Shown here piece by piece: positions 27,574 to 36,121 of a stretch of 64,000 nt of DNA. Origin of the DNA: JAJFKX01 sp965230265. Its GTDB lineage: Bacteria > Pseudomonadota > Gammaproteobacteria > Xanthomonadales > Wenzhouxiangellaceae. Positions within the stretch are counted from its first letter, which is position 1. Each line of letters opens with the position of its first letter. Both the position numbers and the translations under genes were made by a program. The stretch is taken from NCBI GenBank assembly GCA_965230265.1, contig OZ245999.1:372001-436000 (forward strand), in the 5' to 3' direction. Under the pieces are notes generated by a model. It saw only the letters and a list, made by a program, of their open reading frames with translations. It made no database searches and was not told where the DNA came from.

Positions 27574-29547
27574 ATGGGTAAGAAGAAAAAACACTATCCC
27601 AATACAGTAAACCTGGCCGGACTGGCGCCTGATAGGAAGCCAGTAGAACGAGGTGTGATGTCGAACCAGGTCGAGTTGCGTAGCTTGGTGAACGGGCGGT
27701 TGCTGGTAGCCGGTTTGATTGCCGCGGTGCTGCTGTTGGGTGTGTTAAGCCGTTATTGGTATCTGCAGGTCTGGCAGTACGATAAGTTCGCGGCACGATC
27801 CGATAATAACCGTATCCGCTTGCGTGCTTTGCCGCCTACTCGTGGTCTAATTTTTGATCGCAATGGCATTATTGTTGCTGACAATCGACCTGCTTATCGG
27901 TTGGAAATTGTGCGTGAGCGCTTGGCTGATGACTTGGACAGCGTCCTAAACCAGTTGGCTGGCAGTATCGATTTATCGGGCAATACTCTAGAAGTTTTCG
28001 AACGTCGTTTAAAAGATGAACACCGTGCTTTTGAACCGGTTGTTTTGCGTTACAACCTTACCGAACAGGAAGTTGCACGTATTGCCGTGGATCGGCATGC
28101 GTTGCCAGGTGTAGAGGTCACCCCTTATTTGACTCGTTATTATCCATTCACGACCTTATTGGCACATGTGGTCGGGTATGTTGGGCGAATCGATGAGAGT
28201 GATTTGCAGCAACTACCGGAAGAAAACTATCGAGCGACAACGCACATCGGAAAATCTGGACTGGAACGCTTTTATGAAAATCGCCTGCATGGCACCAGTG
28301 GTTATGAAAAAGTGGAAACCAATGTGGTTGGCAGGTTGGTGGATGTATTGGAGAGCCAACCCCCCGTTGCTGGCGAAAACCTGAACCTGACTATTGATGT
28401 ACAACTGCAGCGGCACGCCACTTTGGCATTGGGGCAGGTCCCAGGGGCTGTGCTGGCCATGGTTCCTCAAACTGGAGAAATTCTGGCCATGGTCAGTAAC
28501 CCTTCCTTTGATCCGAATGCTTTCATCAATGGCATTAGTCAGAATGACTACAACCAACTGTTGAGCTCGCCACAGGCACCATTTTTGAATCGAGTGCTGC
28601 AAGGCGAATATGTCCCTGGTTCAACGCTTAAGCCGTTTGTTGCACTGGTGGCTTTAAATAACAGGCTGGTAGATGCTGAAAAGCAGTTTTTTTCGAGTGG
28701 AGAATTTTTTTTAGAAGGTAGTACCCGTGGCTACCGTGATGCGCGTCGTGGTGGTTATGGTTGGGTCAGTCTGCAGCAAGGGCTGGAACAATCAGTCAAT
28801 ACCGTGTTTTATCAGTTGGCGCTGGAGCTGGGTATTGATCGTATGCATCAAGGCTTGGGCGCATTTGGTTTTGGCCGCGCAACCGGGATTGATTTGCAGG
28901 GTGAACGCACTGGTGTTTTGCCATCGCGCCAGTGGAAACAAGCACGGTTTAATGAGCCGTGGTACCCAGGTGAAACGGTTATTGCAGGTATTGGTCAGGG
29001 CTACAATGTGGTCACGCCGTTACAGTTAACGGTTGCTACTGCAATATTGGCTACCAAAGGGCAGATGATGACGCCACATCTATGGCAGGGTGCGCCGAGG
29101 ACATCGTCACCGCCATTGAATTTTCCCGAACAGCATTGGCAATTGGTATTGCAGGGTATGCGCGACGTGATTCATGGCGATCGTGGAACAGCCACAGCCA
29201 TTGCCAATGAAAACTATGAGATGGCGGGCAAAACAGGGACTGCCCAGGTATTCAGTCGTAAAGAGGGAGAGGATTCCATCGATGCTTCTGAGCTGGCCAT
29301 CGAGTTACATAATCATGCACTGTTTATTGCCTTTGCTCCATTAGAAGCTCCTGAGATTGTCGTTGTGAGTGTAGTAGAACATGGTGGCTCTGGGTCACGT
29401 GCAGCTGCGCCTGTGGCTGCAACAGTTATCGGTGACTGGCTGCAGAGAAACCCGGCCCGGGTTGTTATTCAAGCCGATGACCAGGCTGCCAATATACCCT
29501 CAGGGCCGGCCACTTCAGAGACAGTTGCTCAAGGACACAGTCAATGA
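27574..29547 (+). CDS. mrdA: Penicillin-binding protein 2, elongation transpeptidase
   Basis: Peptidoglycan transpeptidase that works with RodA. 657 residues: a short cytoplasmic tail, a transmembrane helix at about 43-65, a pedestal/dimerisation domain, and the transpeptidase domain. Catalytic motifs are S350-T-L-K353 (in PGSTLKPF), S-V-N (QSVNTVFYQL) and K553-T-G (GKTGTAQ). Two T-runs (28687-28693 and 28705-28712) lie close together in the coding strand. Its stop overlaps the RodA start (ATGA), coupling transpeptidase and glycosyltransferase. Confidence 0.97.
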   Translation: MGKKKKHYPNTVNLAGLAPDRKPVERGVMSNQVELRSLVNGRLLVAGLIAAVLLLGVLSRYWYLQVWQYDKFAARSDNNRIRLRALPPTRGLIFDRNGIIVADNRPAYRLEIVRERLADDLDSVLNQLAGSIDLSGNTLEVFERRLKDEHRAFEPVVLRYNLTEQEVARIAVDRHALPGVEVTPYLTRYYPFTTLLAHVVGYVGRIDESDLQQLPEENYRATTHIGKSGLERFYENRLHGTSGYEKVETNVVGRLVDVLESQPPVAGENLNLTIDVQLQRHATLALGQVPGAVLAMVPQTGEILAMVSNPSFDPNAFINGISQNDYNQLLSSPQAPFLNRVLQGEYVPGSTLKPFVALVALNNRLVDAEKQFFSSGEFFLEGSTRGYRDARRGGYGWVSLQQGLEQSVNTVFYQLALELGIDRMHQGLGAFGFGRATGIDLQGERTGVLPSRQWKQARFNEPWYPGETVIAGIGQGYNVVTPLQLTVATAILATKGQMMTPHLWQGAPRTSSPPLNFPEQHWQLVLQGMRDVIHGDRGTATAIANENYEMAGKTGTAQVFSRKEGEDSIDASELAIELHNHALFIAFAPLEAPEIVVVSVVEHGGSGSRAAAPVAATVIGDWLQRNPARVVIQADDQAANIPSGPATSETVAQGHSQ

Positions 29548-30647
29548 TGATGTCTCGTTGGTTATCCGGGGTGGGTTTGCTAACACGCCAGCTACGCCTG
29601 GATGCCTGGTTATTATTAGGCATCGTGCTATTGATGGTTATTGGTTTGATCACCATTTACAGCGCGGGCGAAATGCAACAAGCCTTGGTATATCGTCAGG
29701 CGGTTCGTTATGGTTTGGCATTGTTGTTGATTTTGGTCATCAGCCAGGTACCACCAGCGATGTATCGTCTATGGACGCCATGGTTGTATCTGGCGGGTAT
29801 TGTTTTATTGGTGCTGGTGCTGATACTGGGCGAAGGGCGTGGTGTAAAGCGCTGGTTGGATTTTGGTGTAATCCGCTTTCAACCATCAGAGATCATGAAG
29901 CTGGCGATACCGATGATGCTGGCATGGTGTCTGCACGGACGTAGTTTGCCGTTGCGACCGGGTATGTTGATCGTGTTATTGGTGATAACTTTTGTGCCTG
30001 TCGCCCTGATTGCACTGGAACCTGATTTAGGAACGGCTATTTTGGTCCTGTCCAGTGGCGTATTTGTGATTTTTCTTAGTGGCCTTAACTGGAAAGTGAT
30101 TGGTCTGGCAGTGCTGGTGGCTGCTGCCAGTGTGCCATTGGTGTGGCAGTTGCTGCACGAATATCAACGTAACCGTATCCGTACTTTTCTTGATCCGGAA
30201 AGCGACCCGCTGGGCAATGGCTGGAATGTAATACAGGCAATGACAGCGGTGGGTTCCGGCGGCTTTAGTGGCAAAGGCTGGCTGGAAGGCACACAGTCGC
30301 ACCTTGAGTTTTTACCAGAGCCATATACCGACTTTGTGCTTGCAGTATTTGCCGAAGAGTTTGGCTGGGTTGGTGTAATGGCATTGTTTGCAATTTATGC
30401 TGGCATTATCATGCGCGGCTTGTATATCGCCAGCCAGGCGCGTGACACTTATGCACGATTATTGTCCGGCAGTTTAATATTGACCTTTTTCGTGTATTTG
30501 GTGGTCAATAGTGCGATGGTTTCAGGGCTGCTGCCAGTGGTCGGCGTGCCGTTGCCAATGATAAGCTACGGTGGTACTTCAGCAGTGACTTTGGCCGCAG
30601 GGTTTGGCATTTTGCTGTCCATCTATGCGCATAGAAAAGTGTGGTAA
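29544..30647 (+). CDS. mrdB: RodA peptidoglycan glycosyltransferase
   Basis: SEDS-family polymerase that builds glycan strands with PBP2. 367 residues with about ten transmembrane helices. SEDS signatures are visible: GRGVKRWLDFGVIRFQPSEIMKLA, then ALEPDLGTAIL, and near the end FAEEFGWVGV and GVPLPMISYGGTSAV. The gene overlaps mrdA by 4 bases; three ATGs occur in tandem at the start (29544, 29547, 29550). Confidence 0.97.
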   Translation: MMMSRWLSGVGLLTRQLRLDAWLLLGIVLLMVIGLITIYSAGEMQQALVYRQAVRYGLALLLILVISQVPPAMYRLWTPWLYLAGIVLLVLVLILGEGRGVKRWLDFGVIRFQPSEIMKLAIPMMLAWCLHGRSLPLRPGMLIVLLVITFVPVALIALEPDLGTAILVLSSGVFVIFLSGLNWKVIGLAVLVAAASVPLVWQLLHEYQRNRIRTFLDPESDPLGNGWNVIQAMTAVGSGGFSGKGWLEGTQSHLEFLPEPYTDFVLAVFAEEFGWVGVMALFAIYAGIIMRGLYIASQARDTYARLLSGSLILTFFVYLVVNSAMVSGLLPVVGVPLPMISYGGTSAVTLAAGFGILLSIYAHRKVW

Positions 30648-30738
30648 ACATCACACAAATCCGACATTGCTCAGGCATGCTGCCCGTCGGTAGACAATTT
30701 TTTTGCGGTCAAGAGCCGCGTGGGATAATGGGTTGATT

Positions 30739-31734
30739 ATGAAAAAGACAATTTTCCAGGTCGGTTTGACGATTGCTTTGCTAGCCGGAACTGCCGCTCA
30801 GGCCGTGGCAGTGGAGCACCCATCGGAGTCACACCCCGGCAGTGAAGCGTTTATTGCCAAAATGGCTGAAGAGCATGGTCTGGATGCTGATGCTTTACGC
30901 GCATTGCTTGACGATGGTGATTATAAGCAAAGCATTATCGATGCGATAACGCGCCCAGCAGAAGGAAAGCCGTGGCATGAGTACCGGCAGATTTTTCTAA
31001 CCAGTCGCCGCATTGGTGAAGGGCGTGATTTCTGGCGTAAACACCCTGATTTGATTCAGCAAATCTCTAATCAATATGCGATCCCTCCTGAGGTCATTCT
31101 GGCCATTGCTGGAGTGGAAACCAGCTATGGTCGAATCACCGGTAATTATCGGGTATTGGATGCATTGGTTACTCTGGGCTTTTATTATGAAAAACGGGGG
31201 GCTTTTTTTCGCGGCGAACTCGGTGAATTGGTGCGTTTGGCCAAAGAAGAAAACATTGCGCTTAATGAGGTGACTGGCTCCTATGCAGGAGCGATGGGGC
31301 TGGGGCAGTTTATCCCTTCCAGTTACCGTGCCTACGCTGTAGATTTTGATGCTGATGGTCAACGTGATCTATGGGGGTCTCTGGATGATGCGTTAGCCAG
31401 CGTGGCCAATTATTTACACGTACATCACTGGGAACCGGGTGCCGCTATTGCTGTGCCAGCATCTGTGAGTGGTGATATTAGTTCTTTATTGGATGGAAAC
31501 CTTAAGCCGACCCACACCATTGCTGAGTTACGTGCTGCAGGCGTAACAACTGAACAACCTCTGGCTGATGATTTAAAGGCCAGCGTGATTAAACTGGATG
31601 GTGTTGATGGCACAGAATATTGGCTGGGGCTGCAGAATTTTTATGTGATTACCCGTTATAACCGCAGTCCTCTGTACGCAATGGCTGTCACGCAGTTAAG
31701 CCAGGCCCTGCGTGCCGCCTATTTGCGGGATTGA
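30739..31734 (+). CDS. mltB: Lytic murein transglycosylase B
   Basis: Cleaves glycan strands of peptidoglycan. 331 residues from the ATG at 30739. The catalytic Glu is in GVETSYGRITGNYRVLDALVTL, followed by the family stretch FFRGELGELVRLAKEE and the motif GSYAGAMGLGQFIPSSYRAYAVDFD. Unlike the Escherichia coli enzyme there is no lipobox; the N-terminal TIALLAGTAAQAVA suggests signal-peptidase I cleavage and a soluble periplasmic protein. It lies between RodA and RlpA in a wall-turnover cluster. Confidence 0.95.
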   Translation: MKKTIFQVGLTIALLAGTAAQAVAVEHPSESHPGSEAFIAKMAEEHGLDADALRALLDDGDYKQSIIDAITRPAEGKPWHEYRQIFLTSRRIGEGRDFWRKHPDLIQQISNQYAIPPEVILAIAGVETSYGRITGNYRVLDALVTLGFYYEKRGAFFRGELGELVRLAKEENIALNEVTGSYAGAMGLGQFIPSSYRAYAVDFDADGQRDLWGSLDDALASVANYLHVHHWEPGAAIAVPASVSGDISSLLDGNLKPTHTIAELRAAGVTTEQPLADDLKASVIKLDGVDGTEYWLGLQNFYVITRYNRSPLYAMAVTQLSQALRAAYLRD

Positions 31735-31793
31735 TTAAAACCGTTGTTTTGGTGTTTTTTATGACGAAACAAAACGCTTTGTTATCCACACCA

Positions 31794-32597
31794 ATGTATC
31801 CATTTAATAGGATGCGGCTTAAAGGGTGTGTGGGTATTTTGCTGATATTGATAGCGGCTGGTTGCGCAGCACCGAAAAAAGACAACGGACGCTATACCGA
31901 AGCCAACGATGGTTTGCCATTAGAGCGGCCGTCCACATCTGCTGCTGAACCAACGCCAAGGTCGGAACCATTGAGCCGCTACGGTAATCATTCACCATAT
32001 ACCGTTAACGGCAAAAGTTATCGGGTGCTTGAATCCAGTCAGGGCTATCGCGCACGTGGGGTCGCTTCATGGTATGGGCGTAAATTTCATGGGCATAAAA
32101 CCTCCAGTGGTGAGGTTTATGACATGTTTCAATTTTCTGCGGCACACCGTGAATTGCCATTGCCCAGCTTTGTTGAGGTGACCAACCTGAACAACGGTCG
32201 TTCGGTAGTGGTGAGGGTTAATGACCGCGGCCCATTTCATGGCGATCGTTTGATCGATCTGTCTTTTGCAGCGGCTGAAAAGCTGGACATGGTCACCAGT
32301 GGCACTGCACCGGTTGAGGTGCGAGTGATTGGGCCATTGGCGGCTGGCAAAGCCACTGGCAAGGTATGGTTACAGGTGGGCGCTTATAGTGATCGGGCAA
32401 CTGCTGATAATGTACAGCGGCGTTTACGTGCCAACGGCCTTGGGCCAGTGACGATAACGCGAATTCGCAGTAACAACCGTTTGTTATGGCGAGTTCGGGT
32501 CGGGCCCTATGCAGAAGAGTCCAGCATTCGACAGGCCGATAGAACGATTCAGCAATTGGGTTTGGGGCAATCAGTACGAGTAGGAGAATCAGGTTGA
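31794..32597 (+). CDS. rlpA: RlpA-like lytic transglycosylase lipoprotein with SPOR domain
   Basis: Septal-ring glycan-cleaving lipoprotein. 267 residues from the ATG at 31794; starts at 31761 and 31812 are also possible. The lipobox LIAAGC lies about 23 residues in. The double-psi beta-barrel follows (GVASWYGRKFHGHKTSSGE, RVNDRGPFHGDRLIDLS, with the catalytic Asp/His pair). The C-terminal SPOR domain (about 190-267, VWLQVGAYSDRATAD through WRVRVGPY) binds denuded glycan at the septum. A perfect DnaA box occurs just upstream of the chosen start (31782-31790). Confidence 0.94.
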   Translation: MYPFNRMRLKGCVGILLILIAAGCAAPKKDNGRYTEANDGLPLERPSTSAAEPTPRSEPLSRYGNHSPYTVNGKSYRVLESSQGYRARGVASWYGRKFHGHKTSSGEVYDMFQFSAAHRELPLPSFVEVTNLNNGRSVVVRVNDRGPFHGDRLIDLSFAAAEKLDMVTSGTAPVEVRVIGPLAAGKATGKVWLQVGAYSDRATADNVQRRLRANGLGPVTITRIRSNNRLLWRVRVGPYAEESSIRQADRTIQQLGLGQSVRVGESG

Positions 32598-33868
32598 TGA
32601 TAAGCCGTGCCGCAACCGCACACAGTCATAGAAGCATTGATCAATTGCTAGCAGCAATGATGCCAATGGTATTGAGTGTGGTGTTGTTGATGATGTCACT
32701 GAATAGTTTGGCGCAGACCGCTCCACAGACACCACGGATTACGCCTCCTACACCAACAGAGCCTGCTGTTGTGGTTAAACCGCAAGCGCCTCAGATCAGT
32801 GCACGCAGCCATATATTGATCGATTTTAACAGCGGTACGGTATTGTCTGAGCACAATGCGAGCCAGCGACTGGATCCAGCCAGTATCACTAAAATCATGA
32901 CCTCATATGTGGTGTTTCAGGAATTGTATGCCGGTGGCTTAAGTCTGGATGAGATGGCCACCATTAGCGAAAAAGCCTGGCGCATGGAAGGATCCAAGAT
33001 GTTTATCGAGGTCGGTAAGCAGGTTTCGATTGAAGATCTGATTCGCGGTCTGGTGGTGCAATCAGGCAATGATGCCAGTGTCGCACTAGCAGAACATATT
33101 GCAGGTACCGAAAGTGCTTTTGCCGGCTTGATGAATCAATATGCCGAACGGCTTGGTATGCATGATAGCCACTATGTTAATGCGACCGGTTTAACCGACG
33201 CGGATCATTACACCACTGCTGCTGATATAGCACTATTGTCACAAGCATTGATCCGGGATTTTCCGGAACAATATGCTTATTACGCGGAACGTGAATTTAC
33301 CTTCAATGATATTCCACAAAGCAATCGTAACTTGCTGTTGTTTCGTGATGACCGGGTGGATGGTATTAAAACTGGCCATACCGATGCAGCAGGGTATTGT
33401 TTGGCTGCGTCATCTGAAGAAAATGGCATGCGACTGATTAGCGTGGTGATGGGCACTGACAGTGAAGCTGAGCGTGCTGAACAAACCCAGGCATTGCTCA
33501 ATTATGGTCACCGCTTTTATGAAACCGTCCAGCTGTATCAACAAGGTGAACAACCAGGTCGGATGAGAGTGTGGCGCGGAGCTGAAGCCCAGGTGGGTTT
33601 GCAAATACCCAATGATGTTTATTTGACGATTCCGCGAGGCCGCTATGGTGACCTGGCAGCGAGAATGGATTTGCTGGAACCGTTGGAAGCACCAGTACAA
33701 ACCGGACAGGTGTTGGGTGCTATTGTGGTTAGCCTGGATAACGAAGTGCTATTGCAACAACCTTTGACGGCTGTCGAAAATGTTGAGCAAGGCAATTTTC
33801 TTAAACGCTGGTGGCATGGGATACGATTGCGTTTTGCCGGTGATGATGACGATGAGAATAACGACTAG
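32597..33868 (+). CDS. dacA: D-alanyl-D-alanine carboxypeptidase (PBP5/6 type)
   Basis: Trims the terminal D-Ala of peptidoglycan stem peptides. 423 residues from the ATG at 32597, which shares its A with the rlpA TGA and follows AGGAG. A signal peptide precedes a Pro/Thr-rich linker. Catalytic motifs are S96-I-T-K, S-G-N at about 156 (VVQSGNDASV) and K258-T-G (IKTGHTDAAGYC). A C-terminal PBP5 beta domain ends in an amphipathic segment (LKRWWHGIRLRF) for membrane anchoring and an acidic tail. Confidence 0.97.
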   Translation: MISRAATAHSHRSIDQLLAAMMPMVLSVVLLMMSLNSLAQTAPQTPRITPPTPTEPAVVVKPQAPQISARSHILIDFNSGTVLSEHNASQRLDPASITKIMTSYVVFQELYAGGLSLDEMATISEKAWRMEGSKMFIEVGKQVSIEDLIRGLVVQSGNDASVALAEHIAGTESAFAGLMNQYAERLGMHDSHYVNATGLTDADHYTTAADIALLSQALIRDFPEQYAYYAEREFTFNDIPQSNRNLLLFRDDRVDGIKTGHTDAAGYCLAASSEENGMRLISVVMGTDSEAERAEQTQALLNYGHRFYETVQLYQQGEQPGRMRVWRGAEAQVGLQIPNDVYLTIPRGRYGDLAARMDLLEPLEAPVQTGQVLGAIVVSLDNEVLLQQPLTAVENVEQGNFLKRWWHGIRLRFAGDDDDENND

Positions 33869-33919
33869 CATGGTAACAACCGGTATTGTTTTTGCATTTG
33901 GCACTATTGGAAGACAGTG

Positions 33920-34189
33920 ATGACAGAAGCCAGCGAAGAATTATTCGATTTCCCGTGCCGTTTTCCGGTGAAAGCCATGGGCGCAAATGCTCCGGACTTT
34001 GCCCAACATGTGGAAACATTAATCAGTCAGCATGTTGTTTCGGATGATGAAATTGACATTCAGTTATCCGCCAGCAAGGCACAGCGGTATTTGTCGGTAA
34101 CGGTCACTATAACAGCGACTTCGCGTGCGCAGCTAGATGCCATTTATCTGACATTAACAAATGATCAACGCGTGCTAATGGCGCTGTAA
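33920..34189 (+). CDS. ybeD: DUF493 (YbeD) family protein
   Basis: 89 residues from the ATG at 33920, with GGAAG upstream. It matches the small alpha/beta YbeD family: LFDFPCRFPVKAMG near the N-terminus and YLSVTVTITATSRAQLDAIYLTLTNDQRVLMAL at the end. It lies between dacA and lipB, its conserved place in gammaproteobacteria. A regulatory ACT-like role has been suggested from the fold; the function is unknown. Confidence 0.93.
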   Translation: MTEASEELFDFPCRFPVKAMGANAPDFAQHVETLISQHVVSDDEIDIQLSASKAQRYLSVTVTITATSRAQLDAIYLTLTNDQRVLMAL

Positions 34190-34197
34190 ACCAGTTT

Positions 34198-34908
34198 ATG
34201 AACAACCCATCGGTGCACATCAGCGGGCAAGTATCTGAATCAGTTTCTGTTAATCAACGCCTGATTATTCGTGATTTGGGCATGCAAGATTACAAGCCTG
34301 TGTGGCGAGCCATGCAAAAGTTCACCGATCAGCGTTCGGATGATACCGTCGATGAATTATGGGTGCTGCAACATCCGCCTATTTTTACTCAGGGTCAGGC
34401 AGGTAAGGCTGAACATATATTGATGCCGGGTGATATTCCGATATTGCCGGTTGATCGTGGCGGTCAGGTGACATATCACGGACCAGGTCAAATTGTGGCC
34501 TATCCTTTGTTGGATATAGGTCGCCGGGACCTGGGGGTGAGGCCATTGGTGTGCCAGCTTGAGCAGGCGGTGATCAATACGCTGGCATTGCTGGGTATTG
34601 AGGCACGTCGTCGCGAAGGAATGCCCGGTGTTTATGTGGGCGATGACAAAATTGCATCATTGGGTTTACGGGTGCGCAAGGCAAAAACCTTTCATGGGCT
34701 GGCATTTAATGTGGCCATGGACCTCGAACCTTTCTCCCGAATTAACCCTTGCGGTTTCTCCGGTTTACAAGTGATTGATATTCAGGCTTTGCAACCGGCA
34801 GTGCAATTGCAGCAAGTACAACAGGTTTTGATTGAGCAAATGCTTGCATTACTGGGTTACACTGACCATGTAATGACCCAGAACCGACCAATCGATATGG
34901 TTGGGTAA
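34198..34908 (+). CDS. lipB: Octanoyltransferase
   Basis: Transfers octanoyl from acyl carrier protein to lipoyl domains. 236 residues. Family motifs are RGGQVTYHGPGQIVAYPLLD (here DRGGQVTYHGPGQ), the catalytic Lys in DDKIASLG and the catalytic Cys in RINPCGFSGLQV. It starts 9 bases after ybeD and precedes lipA, the enzyme that inserts sulfur into its product. Confidence 0.97.
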   Translation: MNNPSVHISGQVSESVSVNQRLIIRDLGMQDYKPVWRAMQKFTDQRSDDTVDELWVLQHPPIFTQGQAGKAEHILMPGDIPILPVDRGGQVTYHGPGQIVAYPLLDIGRRDLGVRPLVCQLEQAVINTLALLGIEARRREGMPGVYVGDDKIASLGLRVRKAKTFHGLAFNVAMDLEPFSRINPCGFSGLQVIDIQALQPAVQLQQVQQVLIEQMLALLGYTDHVMTQNRPIDMVG

Positions 34909-34936
34909 CCGGCCAATCCATTTTCTGAGTAATGTA

Positions 34937-35935
34937 ATGAGCGAGCGTAACCACAGTATCCCTATTCAACTGGATTCAGATCAGACGGGCAATGATCCTG
35001 TCAGTAAGCAATTGGGCGCAGCAAAAATGGCACGCAATACTGCCACATTTGAAAAACCCGTCAATCAGTTGCGCAAGCCGCCCTGGATTCGGGTGCGATT
35101 GCCCAGCGGCAATGCCGTCGAACAGCTTAAAACCCGTTTGCGCAGCAGCAGTTTGGTCACAGTCTGTGAAGAAGCATCGTGTCCGAATATCCATGAATGT
35201 TTCAGTAAAGGCACAGCGACCTTTATGATTCTGGGCGATATCTGCACCCGCCGCTGTTCATTTTGCGATGTGGCTCATGGTCGACCCAAACCGCCCGATC
35301 CAATGGAGCCGATGAACCTGGCCAAAGCCATTCGCGATATGCGTCTGAGTTATGTGGTGATCACTTCAGTGGATCGCGATGACCTGCGAGACGGTGGTGC
35401 TGGGCATTTTGTGGCCTGCATGCAGGCCACACGTGAGTTAACCCCGGATATCAAATTGGAAATTCTGGTACCGGACTTTCGTGGCAAAGGCCGTATGGAG
35501 CGGGCATTGGAAGTGTTGGCCACTCATCCCCCGGATGTCTTCAACCATAACCTGGAAACGGTCGAACCACTGTACAAGAATGTAAGGCCGGGAGCAGACT
35601 ATCAATGGTCTTTGACCTTGCTGAAACGCTTTAAACAACAGCATCCAGATGTGCCGACCAAATCTGGCATTATGCTGGGGCTGGGCGAAACCATGGAGCA
35701 GGTGATAGAAGCGATGCAGGACTTACGTAATCACGATGTGGATATGATTACCATAGGACAATACCTGCAACCCACGGCTCATCACCATCCTGTCATGCGC
35801 TATTGGACACCGGATGAGTTTGCGCAATTACAGAGTATTGGTGAGAAGATGGGTTTTAAACATGTGGCCAGCGGTGCGTTGGTGCGATCTTCTTACCACG
35901 CTGATCAGCAGGCACATGCTGCACAGGTTGCCTGA
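34937..35935 (+). CDS. lipA: Lipoyl synthase
   Basis: Radical-SAM enzyme that inserts two sulfurs into octanoyl groups. 332 residues from the ATG at 34937. The auxiliary cluster CEEASCPNIHEC and the radical-SAM CTRRCSFCDV are intact, as are the conserved YVVITSVDRDDLRDGG, the GRGRMERAL-like GKGRMERALEVL and the C-terminal GALVRSSYHADQQ with the Ser ligand. It lies 28 bases after lipB. Confidence 0.98.
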   Translation: MSERNHSIPIQLDSDQTGNDPVSKQLGAAKMARNTATFEKPVNQLRKPPWIRVRLPSGNAVEQLKTRLRSSSLVTVCEEASCPNIHECFSKGTATFMILGDICTRRCSFCDVAHGRPKPPDPMEPMNLAKAIRDMRLSYVVITSVDRDDLRDGGAGHFVACMQATRELTPDIKLEILVPDFRGKGRMERALEVLATHPPDVFNHNLETVEPLYKNVRPGADYQWSLTLLKRFKQQHPDVPTKSGIMLGLGETMEQVIEAMQDLRNHDVDMITIGQYLQPTAHHHPVMRYWTPDEFAQLQSIGEKMGFKHVASGALVRSSYHADQQAHAAQVA

Positions 35936-36121
35936 TACGGATGAGTTGATTGTGACCGTTTATGAGGTTTCAGGTGTTTATGGGCTTGCTGACAGTGCTT
36001 ATCGGTTGCTAAGGCAAGATAAAATTGTTCAGATGACGCAACTGACCTGCTAGATTAGTGGTCAGAAGCAGGTATCAACTATTGGTATTACCAGATTATT
36101 GCTTGTTATTAAGGAATTTTT

